A DNA stretch of 58,352 bases. Source: an uncultured Gammaproteobacteria bacterium. Lineage in GTDB: Bacteria > Pseudomonadota > Gammaproteobacteria > Pseudomonadales > Pseudohongiellaceae. The position numbers and the translations under genes were made by a program. This document shows positions 8,627 through 16,696 of this stretch, piece after piece. The stretch lies in the NCBI GenBank assembly GCA_913058135.1, contig CAJXPR010000008.1:1-58352 (forward strand), given 5' to 3'. The stretch's first letter is position 1. Each line of letters begins with the position of its first letter. Under the pieces are notes generated by a model that saw only the letters and a program-made list of their open reading frames with translations, searched no databases and was not told the origin of the DNA.

Positions 8627-9582
8627 GCGAACTGGTCAAACTCGACAAACTCACCAAGTATTTTGATCTGGGCCGCGGTCAGCGGGTGCATGCTGTGGAT
8701 GGCATCAGCTTCAGTATCCAGGAAGGCGAGACCCTTGGGCTGGTGGGCGAAAGCGGTTCAGGCAAATCCACACTTGGTAAAACCCTGCTTGGCCTGCATG
8801 ACAAGACATCCGGCACCCTGACCTACCGCGGTGAGGTGCTTCCCGCCCGGTATCGATCGGCTGACTTCCAGCGGCTGGCGCACAAGATGCAGATGATTTT
8901 CCAGGATCCGTACTCGTCGCTGAATCCGCGCATGACGGTGGGAGAGATCATCGCTGAAGGTTTGCGCGGCAAGCCGATGACCGGCGCTCAGAAACAGGCG
9001 CTGGTCAGTGATTGGCTGGAGCGGGTAGGGCTCAACGCGGCGCACGCATCGCGTTACCCGCATGAGTTTTCCGGCGGCCAGCGCCAGCGTATCGGCATTG
9101 CCCGTGCGCTGATCATGGAGCCGGAGTTTGTGGTCTGTGACGAACCGATTTCGGCCCTGGATGTGTCGGTGCAGGCGCAGGTGGTCAATCTGCTGAATGA
9201 TCTTAAAACCTCCATGGGCCTGACCATGCTGTTTATTGCCCATGACCTGTCCATGGTGCGCTATATCAGCGACCGCATGGCGGTCATGTATCTGGGCTCT
9301 CTGGTCGAGCTGGGGCAGGCCAGTGAGGTCTATTTTGATCCACGCCACCCCTATACCGAAGTCCTGATTGCGTCCAATCCGGAGCCGGACCCGGCCACCG
9401 AACGACAACGCGCCTCCACCGCCATCCAGGGCGAAATCCCCAGCCCGGTGAATGTACCGGCGGGCTGCCGCTTTGCCGGTCGCTGCCCCAAAGTGATGCA
9501 AGTGTGTCATCAGCAGACCCCGCAACTGATCCCGCTGATCGATGAGAACAGGCTGGTCGCGTGTCACCTGTACAGCCAGTAA
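8623..9582 (+). CDS. Peptide ABC transporter ATPase (OppF-like)
   Basis: This is the second ATPase of the first transporter, 319 residues. It has Walker A GESGSGKST near residue 44, signature [17 protein letters not shown], Walker B VVCDEPISALD and the switch HDL, then the OppF C-terminal domain with GCRFAGRCPKVMQVC. It closes the operon that starts at 3507. After its stop there are 134 bases before the first credible start in the second transporter cluster, so the two clusters may be separate transcripts. Confidence 0.95.
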   Translation: MSELVKLDKLTKYFDLGRGQRVHAVDGISFSIQEGETLGLVGESGSGKSTLGKTLLGLHDKTSGTLTYRGEVLPARYRSADFQRLAHKMQMIFQDPYSSLNPRMTVGEIIAEGLRGKPMTGAQKQALVSDWLERVGLNAAHASRYPHEFSGGQRQRIGIARALIMEPEFVVCDEPISALDVSVQAQVVNLLNDLKTSMGLTMLFIAHDLSMVRYISDRMAVMYLGSLVELGQASEVYFDPRHPYTEVLIASNPEPDPATERQRASTAIQGEIPSPVNVPAGCRFAGRCPKVMQVCHQQTPQLIPLIDENRLVACHLYSQ

Positions 9583-9703
9583 GCCGGACTGGCGTGCAGC
9601 GCGGCATGGACACGGGCGATAAAATTTACTACATTCGGTAATCAGGAGCGCCCGGGTCGGGCCTCTGGCAGTGACGCCACCCAGATTTTACCCATAGGTA
9701 GGG

Positions 9704-9748
9704 ATGATGTACTCAGTTGCTGCCCAAGAACAAGCCATTGATGCGTGA
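9704..9748 (+). CDS. Possible 14-codon leader peptide
   Basis: A short frame with ATG at 9704 (or 9707) encodes MMYSVAAQEQAIDA and stops at 9748, inside the start of the YejB-like gene (ATG at 9741). It has a better Shine-Dalgarno (AGG-TA-GGG just upstream) than the permease gene itself. This could be a translational-coupling leader. It could equally be that the ribosome site serves another start. I see no other evidence that it is translated. Confidence 0.3.
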   Translation: MMYSVAAQEQAIDA

Positions 9749-10760
9749 CTATTTTCTTCGTCGATTACTGCTGATTCCTCCGACTCTGATTGGGGTTACC
9801 ATCATCGTGTTTATGATCACACGACTGGTGCCAGGTGGACCGCTTGAGCGTGCCATCATGGAGTCCCAGCAGATGAGCCTGACCAGCGGCAGTGCCATGC
9901 AGGCAGGTCAGGGCATGGCGCTGTCGCAGTCCCAGCTTGACCGCTTGCGCGAGTATTACGGTTTCGACAAACCTGTGCTGGTCAGTTACTTCGACTGGAT
10001 GGGCAAAGTGCTGACCGGTGATCTGGGTACCTCTTACCGCTACGGCCAGCCGGTTACCGAGGTGATCAGCAGCCGGTTTCCGGTGTCGCTCTATTACGGC
10101 CTGATCACATTGGTGATTACCTACCTGGTTTGTATTCCGCTAGGCATATTAAAGGCCATCAAGCATCGAACGGTGGTTGATAATGTCACCTCGATTCTGA
10201 TTTTTGTAGGTTACGCAATACCCGGCTACGCGCTGGGGTCTCTGTTGTTATTGTATTTTGCCGTCAATCTTGAGTGGTTGCCCATGGGCGGTTTTGTCAG
10301 CATGCAGTTCGCCGAGAAGAACCTGTGGGGGCAGATCGCCGATCTGGCTCAGCATTCGATATTGCCCCTGATCTGCTATCTGGTTGGCAGTTTCGCGCTG
10401 GTGACCCTGCTACTGAAAAACCATCTGATGGATAACCTGGCCGCAGACTATATCCGCACCGCAATCGCCAAGGGTGTATCGTTCCGTCGTGCGGTGACCG
10501 GTCATGCCATGCGCAATTCGCTGATACCGATAGCCACTACATTCGGCCAGAATATTACCCTGCTGGTCTCCGGTTCGTTTCTGATTGAAACTGTCTTTGA
10601 TATCGACGGTTTTGGTCTGCTCGGACTTAATGCGATTCTCGATCGCGACTACCCTGTGGTCATGGGTGTGGTGTTGCTGGCCAGCGTATTATTGCTGATC
10701 GGCAATATCATTTCCGACATTCTGGTCGCGCTGGTTGATCCACGCATACGTTTCAACTAG
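9741..10760 (+). CDS. Peptide ABC transporter permease (YejB-like)
   Basis: This is an inner-membrane permease of about 339 residues resembling YejB, part of an importer for oligopeptides such as microcin C-type compounds in enterobacteria. It starts MRDYFLRRLLLIPPTLIG, continues with LVPGGPLERAI and a Gln/Ser-rich periplasmic loop, and has the EAA loop YIRTAIAKGVSFRRAV and the ending ILVALVDPRIRFN. I chose the ATG at 9741 because homology begins there; a TTG at 9717 is in frame but unsupported. It heads the second transporter operon. Confidence 0.9.
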   Translation: MRDYFLRRLLLIPPTLIGVTIIVFMITRLVPGGPLERAIMESQQMSLTSGSAMQAGQGMALSQSQLDRLREYYGFDKPVLVSYFDWMGKVLTGDLGTSYRYGQPVTEVISSRFPVSLYYGLITLVITYLVCIPLGILKAIKHRTVVDNVTSILIFVGYAIPGYALGSLLLLYFAVNLEWLPMGGFVSMQFAEKNLWGQIADLAQHSILPLICYLVGSFALVTLLLKNHLMDNLAADYIRTAIAKGVSFRRAVTGHAMRNSLIPIATTFGQNITLLVSGSFLIETVFDIDGFGLLGLNAILDRDYPVVMGVVLLASVLLLIGNIISDILVALVDPRIRFN

Positions 10761-10768
10761 GACAGACG

Positions 10769-11836
10769 ATGCTGGCACTGAATCCGGAAACACTTAAAAA
10801 GCTACGTCGCTTTCGCCAGATCAAGCGAGGTTACTACAGCTTTCTGGCGCTGATGTTTCTGGTTTTTCTGTTCGTCATCGGCGAGCTGCTGATCAACAAC
10901 CGGGCCTTGATAGTCAGCTACGAAGGCGAACTGTATTTCCCGACCTACACGGCCTTCCATCCGGGCACGGATTTCGGTCTGCCATATTCCTATGAAACCA
11001 ATTACCGCGAACTAAAGGCCCGCTTTGCAGAGCAGGGCAGCGACAACTGGGTGCTGCTGCCGTTGGTACCCTACAGCGCCAACGAAAACCATTCCACCAC
11101 GGGCATTTTTCGACCCGAGCCACCGTCGCCGGAGTATCAGCATTATCTGGGCACTGACACTACCAGTCGGGATATTCTGGCGCGCCTGTTCTACGGCACC
11201 CGCACCGCTCTGTTCTTTGCTATCGCGTTTACGGCTGCCGTGTATTTTATCGGTATCGCCATCGGCGCCGCGATGGGTTACTTCGGTGGCATGTTTGATC
11301 TGCTGTTTCAGCGCGTCATTGAAATCTGGAGTAATGTGCCCTTCCTGTATATGGTCATTATCATCTTTTCCGTGATTCCGGATACATTCTCGATATTCTT
11401 TCGCATCATGGTGCTGCTGTCAGTGATGGTTCTGTTTTCCTGGACCTCGATGACCTACTTTATGCGTACCGAGACCTATAAACAGAAGGCGCGTGACTAC
11501 GTCGCATCGGCGCGTATCATCGGGGCGTCCAATACGCGCATTATTTTCAGGCATATTTTGCCCAATGTGCTGGCGACGCTGGTGACCTTTATGCCGTTCA
11601 CCGTCATTGCGGCCATTACCGCCATCACGGCGCTGGATTTTCTGGGTTTCGGCCTGCCGCCGCCCACGCCCAGCCTGGGTGAATTGTTGAAGCAGGGCAC
11701 CAGCAATTTGCGGACGGCACCCTGGATTGTGATGTCGGCGTTCGGCACCCTGGTGGTGCTGTTGACGCTGGTGACGTTCATCGGTGAAGCGATCCGTGAA
11801 TCGTTTGACCCGAAAAAATTTACTGTCTACAAATAA
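10769..11836 (+). CDS. Peptide ABC transporter permease (YejE-like)
   Basis: This 355-residue permease resembles YejE. Helix 1 (about 25-45) is followed by the long periplasmic loop typical of YejE (YEGELYFPTYTAFHPGTDFG), then HYLGTDTTSRDILARLFYGTR, the transmembrane core and the EAA loop (ARDYVASARIIGASNTRIIFRH). The ending EAIRESFDPKKFTVYK is also YejE-like. It pairs with the YejB-like permease eight bases upstream. Unlike the OppC-like protein of the neighbouring operon it has no FN3 insert. Confidence 0.92.
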   Translation: MLALNPETLKKLRRFRQIKRGYYSFLALMFLVFLFVIGELLINNRALIVSYEGELYFPTYTAFHPGTDFGLPYSYETNYRELKARFAEQGSDNWVLLPLVPYSANENHSTTGIFRPEPPSPEYQHYLGTDTTSRDILARLFYGTRTALFFAIAFTAAVYFIGIAIGAAMGYFGGMFDLLFQRVIEIWSNVPFLYMVIIIFSVIPDTFSIFFRIMVLLSVMVLFSWTSMTYFMRTETYKQKARDYVASARIIGASNTRIIFRHILPNVLATLVTFMPFTVIAAITAITALDFLGFGLPPPTPSLGELLKQGTSNLRTAPWIVMSAFGTLVVLLTLVTFIGEAIRESFDPKKFTVYK

Positions 11837-11855
11837 ATTGTCGGAGGATATTGAG

Positions 11856-13805
11856 ATGAGCAGACTGTGGCGTACCGGCCTGGCCGGAGTGGTACTGGCA
11901 GGTTTTCTGACGGCCTGTGGCGGTGGTTCCGAGGAAGCACAGGTGCGCGACAATACCCAGGAAGTGCTGGACTACTATGCCGCGCACCCGGAGCTGTTTC
12001 AATTCAGGACCCCGGCAGATCTGCCCGCCGATCTGGCATGGGAAGACGGCATGGATCTGCCTGATCTGGGGTCGCCGGACGCGCAAAAAGGCGGCACGCA
12101 ATACGGTTCGATTCCGGACTACCCCCGGACCTTGCGTACCGTCGGACCGGACTCCAACGGAGCCTTCCGCCCCTGGTTGCTGGACGATGTCACGCTACCG
12201 CTGGCACATCTGCACCCGGATCGCGAGTTCGAATTTTATCCCGCGCTTGCTACTGAGTGGGCGGTCGATGAAGACACCGCGACCGTCTATGCCCGCCTGG
12301 ATCCCGATGCCACCTGGTCCGACGGTGTGCCAATCACCACTGATGACTTCATGTTCATGTTTTTCTTCCATCGCTCGGAATACATCGTAGCGCCCTGGTA
12401 TAACAACTACTACGACACCACGTTCAGCAATATCACCAAATACGACGATCACACCTTGTCGGTGACCATGAAGACCAACAAGCCGGATTTCCGTTACCAT
12501 ATTCTTGATCTGCGCCCTGAGCCGCAGCACCACTACAAAGAGCTCGGCGACGACTTTGTTGAACGCTACCAGTGGCGCTTTACCCCGACTACCGGCCCCT
12601 ATGTCATCGAGGAAGGTGATCTGGTGCAGGGACGCTCGGTCACGCTGACCCGTCTGGACAACTGGTGGGCCAAAGATAAAAAATTCTTCCGTAATCGCTA
12701 CAACGTGGATCGCGTGGTGTTGAATGTGATTCGTGACACCAACAATGTGTTCGAGTCATTCAAGCGTGGCGACATTGACCAGTTTGGTCTGAACCTGGCT
12801 GAGCACTGGTACGAAAAGCTGCCCAATGATGACCCTGATGTTGCCAACGGCTATATTCACAAGTCCGTGTTTTACAATCAGCGGCCGCGGCCCAACTATG
12901 GCCTGTGGATGAACACATCACGTCCCTTGTTGGACAATCAGGATGTGAGAACGGGGCTGCAATATGCGACCAACTGGGACCTGGTGATTGAAAGCTTTTT
13001 CCGCGGAGACTTTAGTCGCATGAATACGACCAGTGATGGTTATGGTGAATTTTCCCATCCTGACCTGCGGGCCAGACCGTTTGACATCGATATGGCACAG
13101 CAACACTTTGCTGCGGCCGGATTTGCCAACAGGGGGCCAGACGGCATTCTGGTCAATGAGCAGGGGCAGCGGCTGGCGTTTACCATCACCACGGGTTATG
13201 AGAGCCTGCGCGATATCCTGACCATTCTGCGCGAAGAGGCGGCCAAAGCCGGTGTTGAGTACCGGATTGAAGTGCTGGACCAGACTGCATCCTGGCAGAA
13301 AGTGCAGGAAAAGCAGCACGATATAGGGTTTGTGGCGCTGGGTGTCGGTGTGGAGATGTACCCTCGTTTCTGGGATACCATGCACTCTGACAATGCCTAT
13401 GATGACGCATTTCTGGATGATGGCAGTATCAATCCGGAGCGGCAATTGAAAGTTCAGACCAACAACATGGAGTCGCTGGCAAATTTTGAGCTCGACCAGA
13501 TGATTGATGTGTACACAGAATCCAGCGACGCTGAGGAGATGCTGGCACTGTCACATCAGATGCTGGAGTTCCATCACAATTACGCGTCCTTTGTGCCCGG
13601 CTTTGTGCAGGATTTCTATCGTATCGGCTATTGGCGCTGGGTCAAATATCCGGAATTTTTTAACCATCGCACACCGTCACTGGCCACCGAACTGCATGTG
13701 CACTGGATAGACACGGAATTGAAAGAACAGACCTTGGCTGCCCGCGCTGCCGGTGAAACCTTCGAGCCACAGATTCGTGTGTTCGATCAGTACCGCGTGC
13801 AGTGA
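11856..13805 (+). CDS. Peptide ABC transporter binding lipoprotein (YejA-like)
   Basis: This binding protein of about 649 residues is of the YejA type (SBP_bac_5). The ATG at 11856 follows CGGAGGA and begins a lipoprotein signal (MSRLWRTGLAGVVLAGFLTAC) with lipobox LTAC, so it should be tethered in the periplasm. Family segments include FPALATEWAVDE-like and WSDGVPITTDDFMFMFFF, TPTTGPYVIEEGD, LTRLDNWWAKDKKFFRNR and PNYGLWMNTSRPLL. An in-frame ATG at 11784 inside the previous gene is rejected. The order here is B-E-A-D-F rather than A-B-E-F as in E. coli, and two single ATPases replace the fused YejF. Confidence 0.92.
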   Translation: MSRLWRTGLAGVVLAGFLTACGGGSEEAQVRDNTQEVLDYYAAHPELFQFRTPADLPADLAWEDGMDLPDLGSPDAQKGGTQYGSIPDYPRTLRTVGPDSNGAFRPWLLDDVTLPLAHLHPDREFEFYPALATEWAVDEDTATVYARLDPDATWSDGVPITTDDFMFMFFFHRSEYIVAPWYNNYYDTTFSNITKYDDHTLSVTMKTNKPDFRYHILDLRPEPQHHYKELGDDFVERYQWRFTPTTGPYVIEEGDLVQGRSVTLTRLDNWWAKDKKFFRNRYNVDRVVLNVIRDTNNVFESFKRGDIDQFGLNLAEHWYEKLPNDDPDVANGYIHKSVFYNQRPRPNYGLWMNTSRPLLDNQDVRTGLQYATNWDLVIESFFRGDFSRMNTTSDGYGEFSHPDLRARPFDIDMAQQHFAAAGFANRGPDGILVNEQGQRLAFTITTGYESLRDILTILREEAAKAGVEYRIEVLDQTASWQKVQEKQHDIGFVALGVGVEMYPRFWDTMHSDNAYDDAFLDDGSINPERQLKVQTNNMESLANFELDQMIDVYTESSDAEEMLALSHQMLEFHHNYASFVPGFVQDFYRIGYWRWVKYPEFFNHRTPSLATELHVHWIDTELKEQTLAARAAGETFEPQIRVFDQYRVQ

Positions 13806-14803
13806 TATCCATGCTTGAGCCGATCCTGCAGCTGGAAAATCTGGTCACCGAGTTCGACACTGATGAGGGTCGGGTGCGCGCCGTTGACGATGTCAGCTTT
13901 TCGGTCAATGCCGGGGAAACGCTGGGTATTGTCGGCGAGTCCGGGTGCGGTAAAAGTGTCACCGCGCAATCCATCATGAGGCTGTTGCCGCAGCCCATGG
14001 GGCAGATTGTGTCTGGCCATATCCGGTTTCAGGGGCACGACCTTGCCAGCGTGTCGCTGGAGCAGATGCGCACCATCAGGGGGGCGCAGATTGGCATGGT
14101 GTTTCAGGAGCCGATGACGGCGCTGAACCCGGTGCACACTATCGGCCGGCAACTGGCTGAGGTGTTGTTACTGCATAAAAAAATCAGCAAGCGGGAGGCG
14201 CTGCGACAATCCGTCGAGATGCTGGACAAAGTGGGCATACCGGCCCCGGATATCCGTCTGGGTGAGTATCCGCACCAGCTCTCCGGTGGCATGCGCCAGC
14301 GGGTGGTCATTGCCATGGCCCTGGCGTGCCAGCCCAAGCTGTTGATTGCCGACGAGCCCACGACGGCGCTGGATGTCACCATTCAGGCGCAGATTCTGGA
14401 ACTGATCAAAGACCTGCAGCGGGACATGGGCATGGCGGTGATACTCATTACCCATGACCTGGGTGTGATCGCCGAAACCTCACAACAAGTCGTGGTCATG
14501 TACGCTGGCAAGGTGGCAGAGCAGGGCTCGGTATACGATGTCTTTGACCATCCGACTCACCCCTATACCCGTGGCTTGCTGGCATCCATCCCGCGACTGA
14601 ACACGACCCCCAAATCCGCACTCACCGTCATTCCCGGCATGGTGCCGGGATTGCTTGATCTGCCAGCGGGCTGTCGGTTTGCCAACCGTTGTCATTACTG
14701 TGTTGACAGTTGCACTGTCGCCTCGCCGCCGCCGGAGCAGGTCAGTGTCGGACACAGTGTCAGTTGTTATCGCTGGCATGATCTGCCGGAGGTGCCGGCA
14801 TGA
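13802..14803 (+). CDS. Peptide ABC transporter ATPase (OppD-like, second cluster)
   Basis: This ATPase of about 333 residues belongs to the second peptide transporter. Walker A (GESGCGKSV), Q-loop ([12 protein letters not shown]), signature ([17 protein letters not shown]), Walker B ([12 protein letters not shown]) and HDL switch are intact. The C-terminal Cys motif is [15 protein letters not shown]. The start is either GTG at 13802, overlapping the previous stop by four bases, or ATG at 13811; neither has a strong Shine-Dalgarno. Confidence 0.93.
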   Translation: MISMLEPILQLENLVTEFDTDEGRVRAVDDVSFSVNAGETLGIVGESGCGKSVTAQSIMRLLPQPMGQIVSGHIRFQGHDLASVSLEQMRTIRGAQIGMVFQEPMTALNPVHTIGRQLAEVLLLHKKISKREALRQSVEMLDKVGIPAPDIRLGEYPHQLSGGMRQRVVIAMALACQPKLLIADEPTTALDVTIQAQILELIKDLQRDMGMAVILITHDLGVIAETSQQVVVMYAGKVAEQGSVYDVFDHPTHPYTRGLLASIPRLNTTPKSALTVIPGMVPGLLDLPAGCRFANRCHYCVDSCTVASPPPEQVSVGHSVSCYRWHDLPEVPA

Positions 14804-15786
14804 CCGTTGATACGCAGACGCCGATTCTTGAGGTGCGGGATCTGAAAATGCACTTTCCGGTCAAGGAAGGCGTGTTCATGCGCACCGGCAAATACAACAA
14901 GGCTGTGGACGGGGTCAGTTTCTCGATCAAGCCCGGGGAAACGCTGGGGCTTGTCGGCGAATCGGGGTGCGGCAAATCAACCCTGGGACGCTGCATCGCC
15001 CGTCTGTATCAACCCACCAGTGGCGAGATCCTGTTCCGGGGTCAGGACATCAGTCGTTTGTCGCGCAAACAGCTGATGCCGTTCCGGCGCGACATACAAA
15101 TGATCTTTCAGGACCCGATGGAGTCGCTGAATTCGCGGCATACTGTCGGCGATATCATTGAAGAACCGCTGTTGGTGCAAGGTGTCGGCAATCGCGCAGG
15201 GCGCCAACGTCGGGTGCTTGAATTGCTGGATCTGGTGGGCCTGCCGGCACGGTCGGTGAGCCGCTATCCATTCGAGTTCTCCGGCGGTCAACGACAGCGC
15301 ATCGGCATTGCCCGCGCCATCGCGCTCAACCCTGGGCTGATCATCTGCGATGAGCCGGTGTCAGCGCTGGATGTGTCGATTCAAAGCCAGATCCTTAACC
15401 TGCTGATTGATCTGCAGCGGGAACTGAATCTGTCCTACCTGTTTATTGCCCATGATCTTGCCGTTGTAAAGCATATCTCGGATCGTATCGCGATCATGTA
15501 TCTGGGCAGGATTGCTGAGATCGGACCGGGTGAGGCAGTGTACGGGACGCCCAATCATCCTTACACGCAGTCACTGATCTCGGCCATTCCGGTGCCCGAC
15601 CCGCACCAAAGGGCCAACCGTGTTGTGCTCAGTGGTGATGTGCCCTCACCGATTGATCCGCCATCAGGGTGCAGCTTCCACACCCGCTGTCCGCGCGCGA
15701 CTGACATATGCCGCGAACAGGCGCCACCGCTGGCCCTGCACGGTGCCGGTGTAGCCCAGACGACAGCAGCCTGTCATCATATCTGA
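14800..15786 (+). CDS. Peptide ABC transporter ATPase (OppF-like, second cluster)
   Basis: This 328-residue protein is the partner ATPase of the second transporter. It has Walker [11 protein letters not shown]-loop [14 protein letters not shown], signature [17 protein letters not shown], Walker [13 protein letters not shown] and the HDL switch, then the C-terminal domain with [15 protein letters not shown]. The ATG overlaps the previous stop (ATGA). An exact 8-base inverted repeat covers its stop codon at 15779-15801. Confidence 0.94.
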   Translation: MTVDTQTPILEVRDLKMHFPVKEGVFMRTGKYNKAVDGVSFSIKPGETLGLVGESGCGKSTLGRCIARLYQPTSGEILFRGQDISRLSRKQLMPFRRDIQMIFQDPMESLNSRHTVGDIIEEPLLVQGVGNRAGRQRRVLELLDLVGLPARSVSRYPFEFSGGQRQRIGIARAIALNPGLIICDEPVSALDVSIQSQILNLLIDLQRELNLSYLFIAHDLAVVKHISDRIAIMYLGRIAEIGPGEAVYGTPNHPYTQSLISAIPVPDPHQRANRVVLSGDVPSPIDPPSGCSFHTRCPRATDICREQAPPLALHGAGVAQTTAACHHI

Positions 15787-15801
15787 GCAATCTTCAGATA
15801 T
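15779..15801 (+). terminator. Hairpin at the end of the second transporter operon
   Basis: ATATCTGA and TCAGATAT form a perfect 8-base stem around a seven-base loop, beginning inside the last codons. There is no U-run, so it is either a weak terminator or a 3'-end stabilising hairpin. Confidence 0.4.
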
Positions 15802-15837
15802 AAGTGACAAGACCACTGCTCGAGGGCTGTCGACGGG

Positions 15838-15866
15838 TTGTTTTCGTCCCCGAATCTGTTTTAAGA
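15838..15866 (+). promoter_or_regulatory. Possible sigma-70 promoter for the DUF3450 gene
   Basis: TTGTTT at 15838-15843 and TTAAGA at 15861-15866 are separated by exactly 17 bases and end about 30 bases before the DUF3450 start. The -10 match is poor. Confidence 0.35.
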
Positions 15867-15894
15867 TGGGCCTCCCCAACGAGGAAGAATAATT

Positions 15895-16611
15895 ATGAAG
15901 TCCCTGCAATACTTTTCCAGGTCCCTGGCCTCAGCGCCTCTGGCCGCAGCAGCGGTAATTTTTGCCGTGCTGAGCTCTCCTTTGAGTGCACAATCCCTGC
16001 AAGAGCAGTTTAATCAGGCCAATAACCAGCTTGAGCAACTGACAGTGGCCAACGCCCAACTGCGTAACCGTATTGCGCTGCAGGAAGAACTGATCGTGGA
16101 GATGGCAGACTCCATTGAATATGCTGCCATGATTGCCAATGAAGAAACATCGCCGCTGAACGACCTGATTGAGCGCATGATGTCCGAGATAGAGGAGTTC
16201 GTTGAGTCCGACCTGCCTTTCGATCTGGAAGAGCGTCGTGAAGCTGTTGCCCGGATCCGGGGCCTGGTTGACAATCCAAATGCGCCACTGTCGCAGAAAC
16301 TGTCTCTGTTGATAGGCCTGTATCAGGCGGAAGGCGGCTACGGTCGAACACTGGACACCTACGAAGCCACCATGGAAGTGGATGGTGTCGAGCAGGAAGT
16401 CACCATGACCCGTATCGGTCGACTCATGCTTGCCTATCAGACAGAAGATCGCACCACCACGGCAGTATGGGACAAGACCACGGATTCCTGGGTAGAATTG
16501 CCTGCCGGTGAGTACCGCTCGGCAATCACCACTGCTACCAATGTGGCCAGCAGTCTGACAGCGCCCGAGTTGCTCGATATCCCCGTGCCACCGCCGGTGC
16601 CGGCGCAGTAA
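15895..16611 (+). CDS. DUF3450 periplasmic coiled-coil protein
   Basis: This 238-residue protein has a signal peptide (cleavage near VLSSPLSAQS, about residue 34), then a coiled coil at about 35-80 (QEQFNQANNQLEQLTVANAQ), and a compact C-terminal region with SLLIGLYQAEGGYGRTLDTY and MLAYQTEDRTT typical of DUF3450. Members usually sit first in ExbB/TolQ-ExbD-TonB operons and are thought to belong to energised outer-membrane transport. No ExbB, ExbD or TonB gene follows here, so this is an orphan copy. The start has the Shine-Dalgarno GAGGAAG and a candidate promoter at 15838-15866. Confidence 0.85.
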   Translation: MKSLQYFSRSLASAPLAAAAVIFAVLSSPLSAQSLQEQFNQANNQLEQLTVANAQLRNRIALQEELIVEMADSIEYAAMIANEETSPLNDLIERMMSEIEEFVESDLPFDLEERREAVARIRGLVDNPNAPLSQKLSLLIGLYQAEGGYGRTLDTYEATMEVDGVEQEVTMTRIGRLMLAYQTEDRTTTAVWDKTTDSWVELPAGEYRSAITTATNVASSLTAPELLDIPVPPPVPAQ

Positions 16612-16646
16612 ATAGCTCTTCGTGCTCTATGCACACGGAGTCGGCC

Positions 16647-16696
16647 TGCATCTGTTCCTGTCACACACCAGACTGGTGGAAATGACAACAGATGCA
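16647..16696 (+). promoter_or_regulatory. Nested hairpins covering the start codon of the P-type ATPase
   Basis: TGCATCTGTT (16647-16656) pairs exactly with AACAGATGCA (16687-16696), which contains the ATG at 16692. Inside the loop CACCAG and CTGGTG (16666-16671 and 16673-16678) form a second stem. Folding would hide the start codon, so translational control of the ion pump is possible. This is inferred from sequence alone. Confidence 0.45.
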
